A stretch of DNA of 64,000 nucleotides from an uncultured Bacteroidales bacterium (GTDB taxonomy: Bacteria; Bacteroidota; Bacteroidia; Bacteroidales; P3), in the NCBI GenBank assembly GCA_900316965.1, contig ONEY01000006.1:20815-84814 (forward strand). The letters are read 5' to 3'. The notes beneath the pieces were generated by a model. That model was not told the origin of the DNA and did not search any database. It saw only the letters and a list, made by a program, of their open reading frames with translations. Below, piece after piece: positions 55,095 through 63,166 of the stretch. Within the stretch, counting starts at the first letter, position 1, and every line of letters starts with the position of its first letter. The position numbers and the translations under genes were made by a program.

Positions 55095-55126
55095 ATTGTC
55101 CCATCGCAACAGACAATTTAATTTTG
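55095..55126 (+). promoter_or_regulatory. Candidate promoter of the His-rich protein and export unit
   Basis: ATTG (55095-55098) and TAATTTTG (55119-55126) fit the -33 and -7 boxes with 20 bases between; one mismatch in the first box. The -7 box ends 11 bases before the ATG at 55138, implying a very short leader. Confidence 0.5.
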
Positions 55127-55137
55127 TTAATTGAAAG

Positions 55138-55464
55138 ATGAAACAATTGCTGCGACATATTGCTCCTATCTTCCTATTGGCCAGTTATATGCCAATAACA
55201 ATAATTTCATCGTTGCATATACATAATGATACTATAGACACACTGGACAATTGTCGTCAGTGTTTAGGCCACTTCGAAAATCATCACCACCATCATCACG
55301 ATTGCCCATATTGTAATATTCTCAGTCTCAATTACATTATCCAACCGACAGTAAAATTCGCCCTGCCACAGTGGAATACAGCAACAGAGCCGGACTTGGC
55401 GAATGACACTATCATTAGCTATTGCTATGGAACATCCCTGCTGCGGGCTCCTCCCCTAGCCTAA
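55138..55464 (+). CDS. Small exported His/Cys-rich protein
   Basis: The 108-residue protein has an N-terminal hydrophobic export segment (IAPIFLLASYMPITIISSL). A metal-ligand-like middle part follows: HIHND, CRQC, then six consecutive His flanked by ENH and DCPYC. It ends SLLRAPP. The pattern of a helix, a His/Cys cluster, a second hydrophobic stretch and a terminal RAPP is seen in short Bacteroidota proteins next to metal transporters. Metal binding is inferred, not shown. It lies 91 bases before the RND transporter on the same strand. Confidence 0.65.
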   Translation: MKQLLRHIAPIFLLASYMPITIISSLHIHNDTIDTLDNCRQCLGHFENHHHHHHDCPYCNILSLNYIIQPTVKFALPQWNTATEPDLANDTIISYCYGTSLLRAPPLA

Positions 55465-55555
55465 TTTTTGTTACATTGCTTATTTTCAAACATTTTTTGT
55501 ACTGTAAGTAACAGTGACTATGATAATATTGTCTAATAATAAATAAAAAAAACTA

Positions 55556-57907
55556 ATGAAATCGCACAAAATCAACACATTTTTCGGAAGGTATGCGGCC
55601 TTCCTCCTAAGGTGGCGATGGGCTGCCATCGCTTTGTTTGCCATCGTACTAGTAGTGTCTTTTCTAGGCATGTCAAAGATGGTGCAACAAACTTCCTTCG
55701 ACGACTATTTCATTGAAGGTGACCCAATGCTGGTGAAGACCAACGAGTTCAAAGAGAACTTTGGCAACGATTACTTTATCGGTATACTCACCGAATGTGA
55801 CAATCACTTCACCAAAGAGAACCTCACGCTAATGCGTGAGCTAGGCAAGGAGCTGCTGGATTCGCTCTCATACGGAGACAAGATTACGTCGCTAGTGGAT
55901 CTTGAGTTTATGCTGGGCACGGACGACGGAATGAATATAGTCCAGATAGTACCAGATGAAATACCAGAGACCGGATCGCCCGAGATGGAGCAGATCCGGT
56001 CTTTGGCTTATAGCAAACCACATGTGGCTAGCAAGCTTATCTCGAAAGACGGCAAGAATGCATGGATTCTTGTCAAACTGCGTGCATTCCCCTCGGAAGA
56101 GGAGTGGAAACTCACCAGCAATGTGTCACCCGACATCGTTACCGGCGAAGAGGTAAGCCACATCATAACGAAGGATAAATACGCCTCACTGCATCCAAAG
56201 GCTACAGGAATGCCTTATGTGACTCAGCAGAAGTCGGTGTACATTGGCCAGGAGATGGGGCGACTAGTGATGATTGCCGCCATCATCTGTATTTTGGTGA
56301 TGCTGATTATGACCCGCTCGCTGCGCGGCATTGTATGTCCTCTAATATCGGTGATAGGCGGAGTAGTCATCACCTTTGGCATAGCAGGCTACTCTCAAAT
56401 GTATGTCGACAGCACTGTGCTGATGATTCCTGCCATTTTGGCCTTCGCTGTAGCAATTGCATACAACATACATATCTTTTCCTATTTCAACCAAAGTATG
56501 CGTCGGCAAGGCAAGCGAAAACATGCCGTAGTGGAGACCATCAGCGAGATTGGCTGGTCGGTGGTGTTCTGCGGATTGACCACAGTTATCTCCCTGATGT
56601 CGTTTATGGTAATTCCCATCCGTCCCATGAAATGTGTCGGCATGATGAGTTCACTGACAATTCTCTTTGTACTCTTCACCACACTGCTTATGGCTCCAGT
56701 ACTGCTCTCCTTCGGGAAAGACAAGAAGCCCAAGCCCGGTATCGATGGCGAAGGCGGCACACGACTAAGCCGAGCAATGGAACGCCTCAACGACTTCACG
56801 TTCAAATTTTCAAAACCCATCATCGCCATATTTGCCATTGTCTGTGTGGCGCTGGGTATCGGGCTTTGGAAGATAGAGCCCGCTTTCGACATTGAGCGAA
56901 CAATGGGCAAAGCCGTTCCATACGTAAATGATGTCCTGACGGTAGGGCGCAGCGAGCTAGGAGCACTCTACTCATACGATCTTGTGATGGAGTTCGAAAA
57001 TGAAGACGATGCCAAGCAGCCCGAAAACCTGCATAAACTGGAGCAACTGGAGGAATTGGTGAAGACCTATTCACTGACCAAACGCACCAATTCCATCCTT
57101 GACATCATAAAAGACCTTAACCAGACTCTTAACGGAGGCGACAAGAGTCACTACCGCATTCCCGAAACCGAAGAAGGTGTTGCACAGATGCTGATGCTCT
57201 ATGAGAATGCCGGTGGATCGGAGTCGGAATACTGGATGGACTATGGCTACAAGCGCCTACGCCTTATGGTGGAGATATCCGACTTCAACTCGGCAGAGGT
57301 GGAACGTGAACTTAACGATATCGCCAAGAAGACTGCCAAAATGTTCCCCGGTGTCACTGTGACCGCAGTAGGCAACATTCCACAATATACCACGATGATG
57401 CAGTATCTAGTACGAGGACAAATGCAGTCGTTCCTTATCTCGGTACTTATCATAGCCATCATATTAATGATAGCTTTCCAAAGCATACGTGTCGGCCTCA
57501 TAGGCCTCATTCCCAACCTTATGCCTGCCATCTTCGTGGGTGGCTTTATGGGATGGATGGGCATTCCGCTCGACATGATGACCGCAACACTAATACCTAT
57601 GATGCTAGGTATGGCTGTCGACGACACCATACACTTTTTCAACCATTCCAAACTAGAATACGACCGCACGCCAAACTATAGCGTATCGATCCGTCGCACC
57701 TTCCGGGTTGTGGGTGTGGCTATTGTCACAACATCCATAATCACCTCAGCCGTCTTTGCCTGCTTTGCCACTTCGGCTTGCACTATGTGTATCAACTTCG
57801 GTGTGCTCGCAGTCATCGGCATCCTTTCGGCACTCCTTGCCGACCTCTTCATCACGCCCCTGCTGGTGAAAAAATTCAAAGTATATGGTAAAGAACAAGA
57901 ATGTTAA
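55556..57907 (+). CDS. MMPL/RND-family lipid-type transporter
   Basis: The 783-residue protein has the twelve-helix RND layout: helix 1 at about residues 20-40, a periplasmic loop to about 225, five helices to about 385, helix 7 near 415, a second loop to about 620, and a final bundle of five. Helix 10 carries the paired acids D689-D690 in GMAVDDTIHFFNHS. The corresponding helix-4 segment reads AVAIAYNIHIFS (Y303-N304) with no acid, so proton relay would rest on the second half only. MMPL proteins export lipids. The LolA-like and barrel genes follow directly, which suggests a complete export path. Confidence 0.88.
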   Translation: MKSHKINTFFGRYAAFLLRWRWAAIALFAIVLVVSFLGMSKMVQQTSFDDYFIEGDPMLVKTNEFKENFGNDYFIGILTECDNHFTKENLTLMRELGKELLDSLSYGDKITSLVDLEFMLGTDDGMNIVQIVPDEIPETGSPEMEQIRSLAYSKPHVASKLISKDGKNAWILVKLRAFPSEEEWKLTSNVSPDIVTGEEVSHIITKDKYASLHPKATGMPYVTQQKSVYIGQEMGRLVMIAAIICILVMLIMTRSLRGIVCPLISVIGGVVITFGIAGYSQMYVDSTVLMIPAILAFAVAIAYNIHIFSYFNQSMRRQGKRKHAVVETISEIGWSVVFCGLTTVISLMSFMVIPIRPMKCVGMMSSLTILFVLFTTLLMAPVLLSFGKDKKPKPGIDGEGGTRLSRAMERLNDFTFKFSKPIIAIFAIVCVALGIGLWKIEPAFDIERTMGKAVPYVNDVLTVGRSELGALYSYDLVMEFENEDDAKQPENLHKLEQLEELVKTYSLTKRTNSILDIIKDLNQTLNGGDKSHYRIPETEEGVAQMLMLYENAGGSESEYWMDYGYKRLRLMVEISDFNSAEVERELNDIAKKTAKMFPGVTVTAVGNIPQYTTMMQYLVRGQMQSFLISVLIIAIILMIAFQSIRVGLIGLIPNLMPAIFVGGFMGWMGIPLDMMTATLIPMMLGMAVDDTIHFFNHSKLEYDRTPNYSVSIRRTFRVVGVAIVTTSIITSAVFACFATSACTMCINFGVLAVIGILSALLADLFITPLLVKKFKVYGKEQEC

Positions 57908-57929
57908 ACAATAAAAAAAAACAACAAAG

Positions 57930-58706
57930 ATGAAAAGATATTTTCTTTTAGCAGCAATACTTTTCGCTGCCATAATGCAATTAAACGCACAGAATCTAAC
58001 CGGTCGCGACATCGTCCAACGCGTAAAAAATCGCCCTGACGGCGACACCCGTTATGCCGAAATGCAACTCACTCTCGTCAAAAAAAATGGAGACAAACGC
58101 GAACGCAAGATGGTCTCATGGGCCAAGGACGAAGGGAAAGAAACAAAAAAAATAATGTTCTTCACTTATCCTGGAGATGTGAAGGGAACAGGATTCCTCA
58201 CCTGGGACTATGACCAGAGGGGCAAAGAAGACGACAAGTGGCTCTACCTGCCAGCAATGAAAAAAACACGCCGCATCAGCGGAGCTTCATCCAAGACCGA
58301 CTACTTTATGGGCACCGATTTCACATACGATGATATGGGTGGCCGCAATGTTGATGAGGACAAGCACAAACTGCTTCGTGAAGAAGAGTGCAACGGGCAC
58401 AAATGCTGGGTGGTAGAATCGATCCCTGTCGACAGCCATGAGATCTACAGCCGCAAAGTGAGTTGGATACGTCAAGACTGTGATGTAGCAATATATGTAG
58501 AGTTTTACGATAAACTGAAGAAACTGCATCGTGTTATGACCGTCCTCGACGTGAAGAAGGTCGAAGGTTTCTGGACAGTGACGAAGATGGAAATGAAGAA
58601 CGTTCAGAGCGGCCACAGCACGCAGGTTACCGTGAGCAATCCTAAGTACAACATCAAGGTGGACAAAAGTATATTCACAGTGAACAAATTGGAGAAAGGT
58701 CTATGA
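57930..58706 (+). CDS. LolA-like outer-membrane lipoprotein-sorting protein
   Basis: The 258-residue protein has a signal peptide ([19 protein letters not shown]) and the open-barrel fold of the LolA-like PF17131 family ([53 protein letters not shown]). Such proteins carry a lipid or lipid-like cargo between inner and outer membrane and are often coded beside MMPL/RND genes. It lies 22 bases after the transporter and overlaps the next gene as ATGA, so the three are very likely one operon. Confidence 0.88.
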   Translation: MKRYFLLAAILFAAIMQLNAQNLTGRDIVQRVKNRPDGDTRYAEMQLTLVKKNGDKRERKMVSWAKDEGKETKKIMFFTYPGDVKGTGFLTWDYDQRGKEDDKWLYLPAMKKTRRISGASSKTDYFMGTDFTYDDMGGRNVDEDKHKLLREEECNGHKCWVVESIPVDSHEIYSRKVSWIRQDCDVAIYVEFYDKLKKLHRVMTVLDVKKVEGFWTVTKMEMKNVQSGHSTQVTVSNPKYNIKVDKSIFTVNKLEKGL

Positions 58707-59836
58707 AATCACATTTTAAAAACTTATTGTTGGGAGTATTGGCCGTGCTATGCATGGCCAACTCCCTTTCGGCACAGGAGGGTATCGACTTCTCGGTCAA
58801 AGGATTTCTCGACACCTACCATGCATTCCGTACCGAAGACCCCGTCGACTGGATGTCCTCACGAACCCGTGCACGAGGTGAATTCCGACTTGAGAAGGAC
58901 GGCGGCGGAATGTTCGTTTCGGCCAATCTCGTGTACAATGCCTTGCTACGTGACCTGTCCGGCTTCCAGCTGCGCGAAGCCTATGCCTACTGGGGCAATC
59001 CCCATTGGGACATCCGTGCCGGCAAGCAGATCATTTCGTGGGGTGTCGCCGACGGACTCCGTGTCACCGATCTCATCTCGCCGATGGATTACACCGAATT
59101 CCTGGCGCAGGACTATGACGACATACGCGTTCCTGTCGGAGCCTTGCGTGTCCGCTATCTGCACAATTCCTGGAGCCTTGAAGCCGTCACCGTACCGGTA
59201 GCTGAATTTTTCAAACTGCCCACCGACCCTGCCAATCCCTGGTCGTTGGGGATACTTCCGCCTGAAGTCCGACCCGACCCGACAGTAAAGAATATGGAAT
59301 ATGGTGCAAGATTCAACTGCTCGCTGTCGGGTGTTGACTTCTCATTAATGGCGTTGCGCACCTGGAACAAGATGCCCGAATTGCAAGTTGACCACATAGG
59401 CTACCGTCGGCTATCTGTCGTGGGCGGCGATGTCTCGGTACCCTTCGGTAACTTTGTCTTTCGTGGCGAACTAGCCGACAATATCGACGACCACAATGAG
59501 CACCAAGGCAACGCGTTGGCTGGACTCGACTGGTATCCCGGCAACGACTGGAATCTCTCGGTGCAGTTCAACCAGACATTTGGTGCCGGCGAACGCACCT
59601 CACTTGCCACTCTCCGTGTATCCAAAGCATTGCTGAACAATGCCCTTACTCTCTCCACATTTGCCTATGCCGACGTGAAAGACCTAGGCATCTTCAACCG
59701 CTTCAGCGCCGACTGGACCGCCACCGACCAGGTTCACGTCATCTTAGGTTATGACCTCTTCTACGCCGAAAAGGGGATGTTCCTCACGTACGCCCACAAC
59801 AGCGAAGTTTGGATAAAGCTGAAATACAGTTTTTAG
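58703..59836 (+). CDS. Outer-membrane beta-barrel protein (DUF1302-like)
   Basis: The 377-residue protein has a signal peptide ([19 protein letters not shown]) and a porin-like barrel. The strands include [20 protein letters not shown] at the N-end, [20 protein letters not shown] near residue 112, and a terminal [10 protein letters not shown] ending in aromatic Phe. The GKQ-x-SWG string is typical of DUF1302/alginate-export-like barrels found with MMPL/LolA-like genes. It begins inside the previous gene (ATGA overlap). It is the natural outer-membrane exit for cargo passed on by the LolA-like protein. Confidence 0.8.
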   Translation: MKSHFKNLLLGVLAVLCMANSLSAQEGIDFSVKGFLDTYHAFRTEDPVDWMSSRTRARGEFRLEKDGGGMFVSANLVYNALLRDLSGFQLREAYAYWGNPHWDIRAGKQIISWGVADGLRVTDLISPMDYTEFLAQDYDDIRVPVGALRVRYLHNSWSLEAVTVPVAEFFKLPTDPANPWSLGILPPEVRPDPTVKNMEYGARFNCSLSGVDFSLMALRTWNKMPELQVDHIGYRRLSVVGGDVSVPFGNFVFRGELADNIDDHNEHQGNALAGLDWYPGNDWNLSVQFNQTFGAGERTSLATLRVSKALLNNALTLSTFAYADVKDLGIFNRFSADWTATDQVHVILGYDLFYAEKGMFLTYAHNSEVWIKLKYSF

Positions 59837-60152
59837 CCACAATAAAGACTGTTTGACCCTTAGCACTTGGTATGCAAACTAAGTTTCATCCCAAAAGTCT
59901 ACTTTCAATCCTCAGCTTCTCAGCCACAAAGTCCTCTTTGACCTTGCAAAAGCGGACTTTGTGGCCGTACAATCTGAAGCCTTTATGGACATTGGACTTA
60001 GGTAAGGCTTTCTACACTACGTCTACGCAGTTGGTCAGGACATTGCCCCCGCGGGTGGACTTTTCTATAATTGCAGCTTTCATTGTATTGTTTTTTAACA
60101 AATTGTCTCAGATAACATCAGAAAGCAGATAATACTATTATTTATCTACCAA
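59837..60152. other. Intergenic region downstream of the barrel gene
   Basis: This 316-base stretch has no convincing gene. It contains the inverted repeat at 59923-59965 and small repeated GGACTT-like fragments (59954, 59994 and near 60058). An 86-codon open frame at 59872-60132 has an implausible composition and was not accepted. The region separates two convergent transcription units and may hold remnants of a mobile element. Confidence 0.5.
59923..59965. repeat. Inverted repeat GCCACAAAGTCC
   Basis: GCCACAAAGTCC (59923-59934) pairs perfectly with GGACTTTGTGGC (59954-59965) across a 19-base spacer. No T run follows on either strand, so it is unlikely to be a simple terminator. It could be the end of a former insertion or a site for a protein. 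Confidence 0.5.
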
Positions 60153-61262
60153 TCATTTGGAACAAACGCTGTTATACTGTTCATCCGTAACAGATTCAAG
60201 CCACTCGTTGCTGTTGCCTGGCTTAGCGTTGGCGTGGTATGTGAGGTGCTGCATCCAGCTATCATTGGCGGCTCCGTGCCAATGCTTCACACCCTCAGGA
60301 ACAGCGATAGTAACACCGGGCTTCAATTCCACAGCGGGCTTGCCCCACTCCTGGTACCAGCCGCGGCCACTGACGCATATAAGCACCTGCACGGCACCGT
60401 GATGGACGTGCCAGTTATTGCGACATCCGGGTTCAAAGGTAACGTTGCATAGACCGCTCACAGAGTCGAGCATGGCCAGATAGCTCTGTCCAGTGAAATA
60501 CTTGGCGTAGGCGTCATTGGGTTCTCCCAATGGCCATGAGGAGGTTGAGACAACAGGCATTGGTTGTCCTCCCACGGCAGCAATAGCGGCTTCACAACGC
60601 AACGCCTCCGCTTCCATACCATGTGAGCGCAACGATGTGACGATACCATTCAGCTGTTCTTCCGTGACGCCCATATTCAGTGCGCCGCGTACATGAGCTT
60701 GCAATTGTGGCATCACACCTTCCAAGCCGCTCAACGCACTGACGGTGACAAGTTCGCGGTCAGCGTGTGTAAGCAAGTCGCGGGCAAAGATGTCACCAAA
60801 GAGGTGTGCCTTCAGGTAATAATCCTCAGCAGGACAGAAGTCGTAGTTGAACGGCTGTCCGCTGAGTTTCGTCTGCACTTCAGTACCCTGCTTCAAGGCA
60901 TTATAACTGCTGGGCAGCGACGATGACTCAATACCCACCTCTACGCTGCCACGTGTTTGCATAACCTTCTGTAGTGTACCCAAGGCGTTGAGTGAGCGAG
61001 GAAAGCCAGTATAGGCGTATAACTGAGAGAGAGCTTCCTTCATCTGGTTGGCTGTGAGACCTGCGTCGAAGCCCTCGTTGATTGCGATAGCAAGCGACGA
61101 CTGGTCGCCTTTTGCCTCGTGGCAGGCGATAGCTGTCATAGCAACCGCCTGCTGTTCATTGAAGCTTAAAATATTCATATTCTTTTCTGTGTTCTTTTTC
61201 GTGCCGCATCCCACCAATAGCATCAACCCTGCGGCCACAATCAAATAAATACATTTGTTCAT
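60153..61262 (-). CDS. Lipoprotein with two carboxymuconolactone-decarboxylase-like domains and a cupin
   Basis: The 369-residue protein begins with a lipoprotein signal (YLIVAAGLMLLVGCGTKK). CMD-like helical domains lie at about residues 45-110 (AIACHEAKGDQSSLAIAINE) and 145-225 (HLFGDIFARDLLTHADRELV). A C-terminal cupin at about 255-350 has metal-ligand candidates in NWHVHHGAVQVLI and HWHGAAN. CMD domains are thiol-dependent decarboxylases or hydroperoxidases, but a CxxC pair is not obvious here. It is the last gene of the minus-strand cassette, 11 bases after the amidohydrolase stop. The substrate is unknown. Confidence 0.8.
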   Translation of the reverse strand: MNKCIYLIVAAGLMLLVGCGTKKNTEKNMNILSFNEQQAVAMTAIACHEAKGDQSSLAIAINEGFDAGLTANQMKEALSQLYAYTGFPRSLNALGTLQKVMQTRGSVEVGIESSSLPSSYNALKQGTEVQTKLSGQPFNYDFCPAEDYYLKAHLFGDIFARDLLTHADRELVTVSALSGLEGVMPQLQAHVRGALNMGVTEEQLNGIVTSLRSHGMEAEALRCEAAIAAVGGQPMPVVSTSSWPLGEPNDAYAKYFTGQSYLAMLDSVSGLCNVTFEPGCRNNWHVHHGAVQVLICVSGRGWYQEWGKPAVELKPGVTIAVPEGVKHWHGAANDSWMQHLTYHANAKPGNSNEWLESVTDEQYNSVCSK

Positions 61263-61272
61263 ATTTCTTTTA

Positions 61273-62603
61273 TTATTTCCTTTCCCATTGTTTAATTTCC
61301 GCTAGCGGAGTGGTGTCGATGAGTTTCAGCGACTTCACCATCCGGGCAGTACCCTCCTTATATTTCTTGAAGTGAGCCGTCTTAATGTGGCTTTGATAGG
61401 CTTCGCGGTCGGCGTAGATTTCTAGGATGTAAATTTTGCAGGGGTCTTCTTTGCTTTGCATCGAGAAGAGGGTCAGCACGCCAGGTTCTACGCTCGTGGA
61501 GGTTTCTCCTACTTCTTTGGCAAAAATAAGGTACTCTTCAAGCATCGTTGGCTCCACCTCGATTTCGGCGAGGCGGACAACCCGTTCGCCGTATTGCCGC
61601 ATAGGGATAGCTTCGCCGAACAGGCGTCGGGCATTGTTGGAAAACACCTCCTGTGGGTCGACTCCGTGACATGAGAGGCGTTCGGCTAGCGCCTTCTTGC
61701 CGTCAATCAGCACCTGCTCAGCCACGTATGGATAATCGCTGCCATAGAGGATGTGGTCGGATGAGGTGATGGTAAGTAGGGATTCTAGAACGTCGTCGGT
61801 GGGAGCTCCCGCAAGGTCGTAGTAGAGGCGCGCGAGGTTGGCATCCACGTCAACTGGCTGCATAATGCCCTGCTTCACCATCACCGGCAACAGCGATCGG
61901 AAACGCGGCAGGGCGTTGGGCAGGAATGAGCCGCAATGGGGTACCACCACCTTTAAGTGAGGGTAGCGCACCAACACGTTGTGGGCAATCATGTTGAGCA
62001 CCGCCCGCGATGTCTCGGCCAAATATTCGTAGCTTGCCAGCGGCACATCGGCAATCAGCTGAGCGTTGACCGCCGATGGCTTGTGAGGATGCAGGATTAT
62101 GACAGCATTGTGCTTGTCGAGGTAAGCCATAAGCGTGTCGAGGGCCGGGTCGCCAAGGTATTGCCCATAGGCGTTGGTGGCGAGTTTTATGCCGTCAGCT
62201 CCCAGCACCTCTAGAGCATAGCGAGCCTCCTCTATGGCGTGCGGCACATTGGGCAAGGGCAATGCGGCGCAAAAGAGAAAGCGCCCAGGGTAGTGTGCCT
62301 TCAGTGCGGCACACTCTTCGTTGTATCTGCGACATACCTCTGCAGAGACCTTCGCGTCGCCAAAGTATGGCTGTGGTGCAGGCATGGTGAGTACAGAGGT
62401 TTGTATTCCGGCCGTGTCCATAAAGGCGATATGGCTTTCCGCATCCCAACTGGGGATAGAAACCCCTCGTCCATCTCAGCACCGTTGGACTTGATAAATT
62501 CGAGGTAGCCTTGAGTGACGGCATGACTGTGGAAGTCTATTTGAGCTATTGAATGCAATGCTGAAATGGTCATATGGGCTAAGATGATTAGGCTTTTTAG
62601 CAT
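61273..62603 (-). pseudogene. Frameshifted amidohydrolase with C-terminal ABM-like domain
   Basis: The reading frame starts at 62603 with a signal-peptide-like segment (IILAHMTISALHSIA-QI) and the metal motif IDFHSHAV, and runs to GAEMDEGF. It then changes frame near 62459-62466 (minus-strand GGGGTTTC). The second frame continues SIPSWDAESHIAFMDTAGIQ and has all further elements of an ACMSD-type amidohydrolase_2 barrel: KVVVPHCGSFLPNALPRF and YGSDYPYVAEQVL. A C-terminal domain of about 90 residues (IYILEIYADREAYQSHIKTA) resembles an antibiotic-biosynthesis monooxygenase fold. One missing base explains the break, either true inactivation or a sequence error. From the ATG at 62421 alone the protein would lack the HxH metal ligands. 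Confidence 0.75.
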
Positions 62604-62629
62604 GAATAAAACTTGTAATTGGTTTTTAC

Positions 62630-63166
62630 TTATATATTCTTACCCAACTCGTAGGCTTTCTGGAGCTTGTCATTGCCGGCAATATCGTTGGGCGCACCCA
62701 CGCCGCCACAGAAAAGGTGACCTTTAAGGGTTGATTTACCGAAGCAAGCTATCCAACCCTGCAAGCCGCTCTCGGCACGCTCGGGAACGTGAGCCTCGTT
62801 TTCGAATGCCGTGGTAAGCAGGTAGATGTCGCGGAAGCGGTAATCCTTCGTGTACATGGCGTTCATGCGGTCGATGAGAGTCTTCATCTGGCCACTCATC
62901 TCGTAGTAGTAGATGGGGGTGGCCCAGCAGACGACGTCGGCGTTCAGCACACGCTCCATGATGGCCGGCACGTCGTCCTTGAAGATACAGGCACCCGTCT
63001 GCTGGCACGACAGGCAGCCGATGCAGAACTTGATGTCCTTGCCGCGCAGCGAGATGAGCTCCACCTGATGCCCAGCAGCTTCCGCACCCTTGGCAAACTG
63101 CTCCGCCATAGCATGGCTGTTCGAGTCCGGACGGAGACTGGTTGATATAACGACTACTTTCTTCAT
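62630..63166 (-). CDS. Flavodoxin-fold NAD(P)H oxidoreductase, iron-sulfur-flavoprotein type
   Basis: The 178-residue protein has the FMN-binding N-terminus (VVISTSLRPDSNSHAMAEQF), a cysteine-rich string CIGCLSCQQTGACIFKDD near residues 48-65, and WATPIYYYEMSGQMKTLIDR near residue 82. This is the NADPH-dependent FMN reductase / iron-sulfur flavoprotein family. It probably reduces a quinone, flavin or aromatic compound. Its start overlaps the stop of the nuclease gene by four bases (ATGA), and the amidohydrolase follows 26 bases after its own stop. Confidence 0.88.
   Translation of the reverse strand: MKKVVVISTSLRPDSNSHAMAEQFAKGAEAAGHQVELISLRGKDIKFCIGCLSCQQTGACIFKDDVPAIMERVLNADVVCWATPIYYYEMSGQMKTLIDRMNAMYTKDYRFRDIYLLTTAFENEAHVPERAESGLQGWIACFGKSTLKGHLFCGGVGAPNDIAGNDKLQKAYELGKNI

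Noticed and set aside
55273..55300. Six-His run taken as a cloning tag or artefact
   Set aside because: It is inside a plausible exported protein with further His and Cys residues and natural codon mixing, next to a transporter gene.
59872..60132. Open frame of 86 codons downstream of the barrel gene
   Set aside because: Composition is unlike a protein of this genome, it crosses the inverted repeat at 59923-59965, and it has no family motif.
62455..62470. Programmed -1 ribosomal frameshifting
   Set aside because: The site is not a canonical slippery heptamer (the Phe codon would re-pair to GTT) and I see no obvious downstream stimulatory structure; a missing base is simpler.
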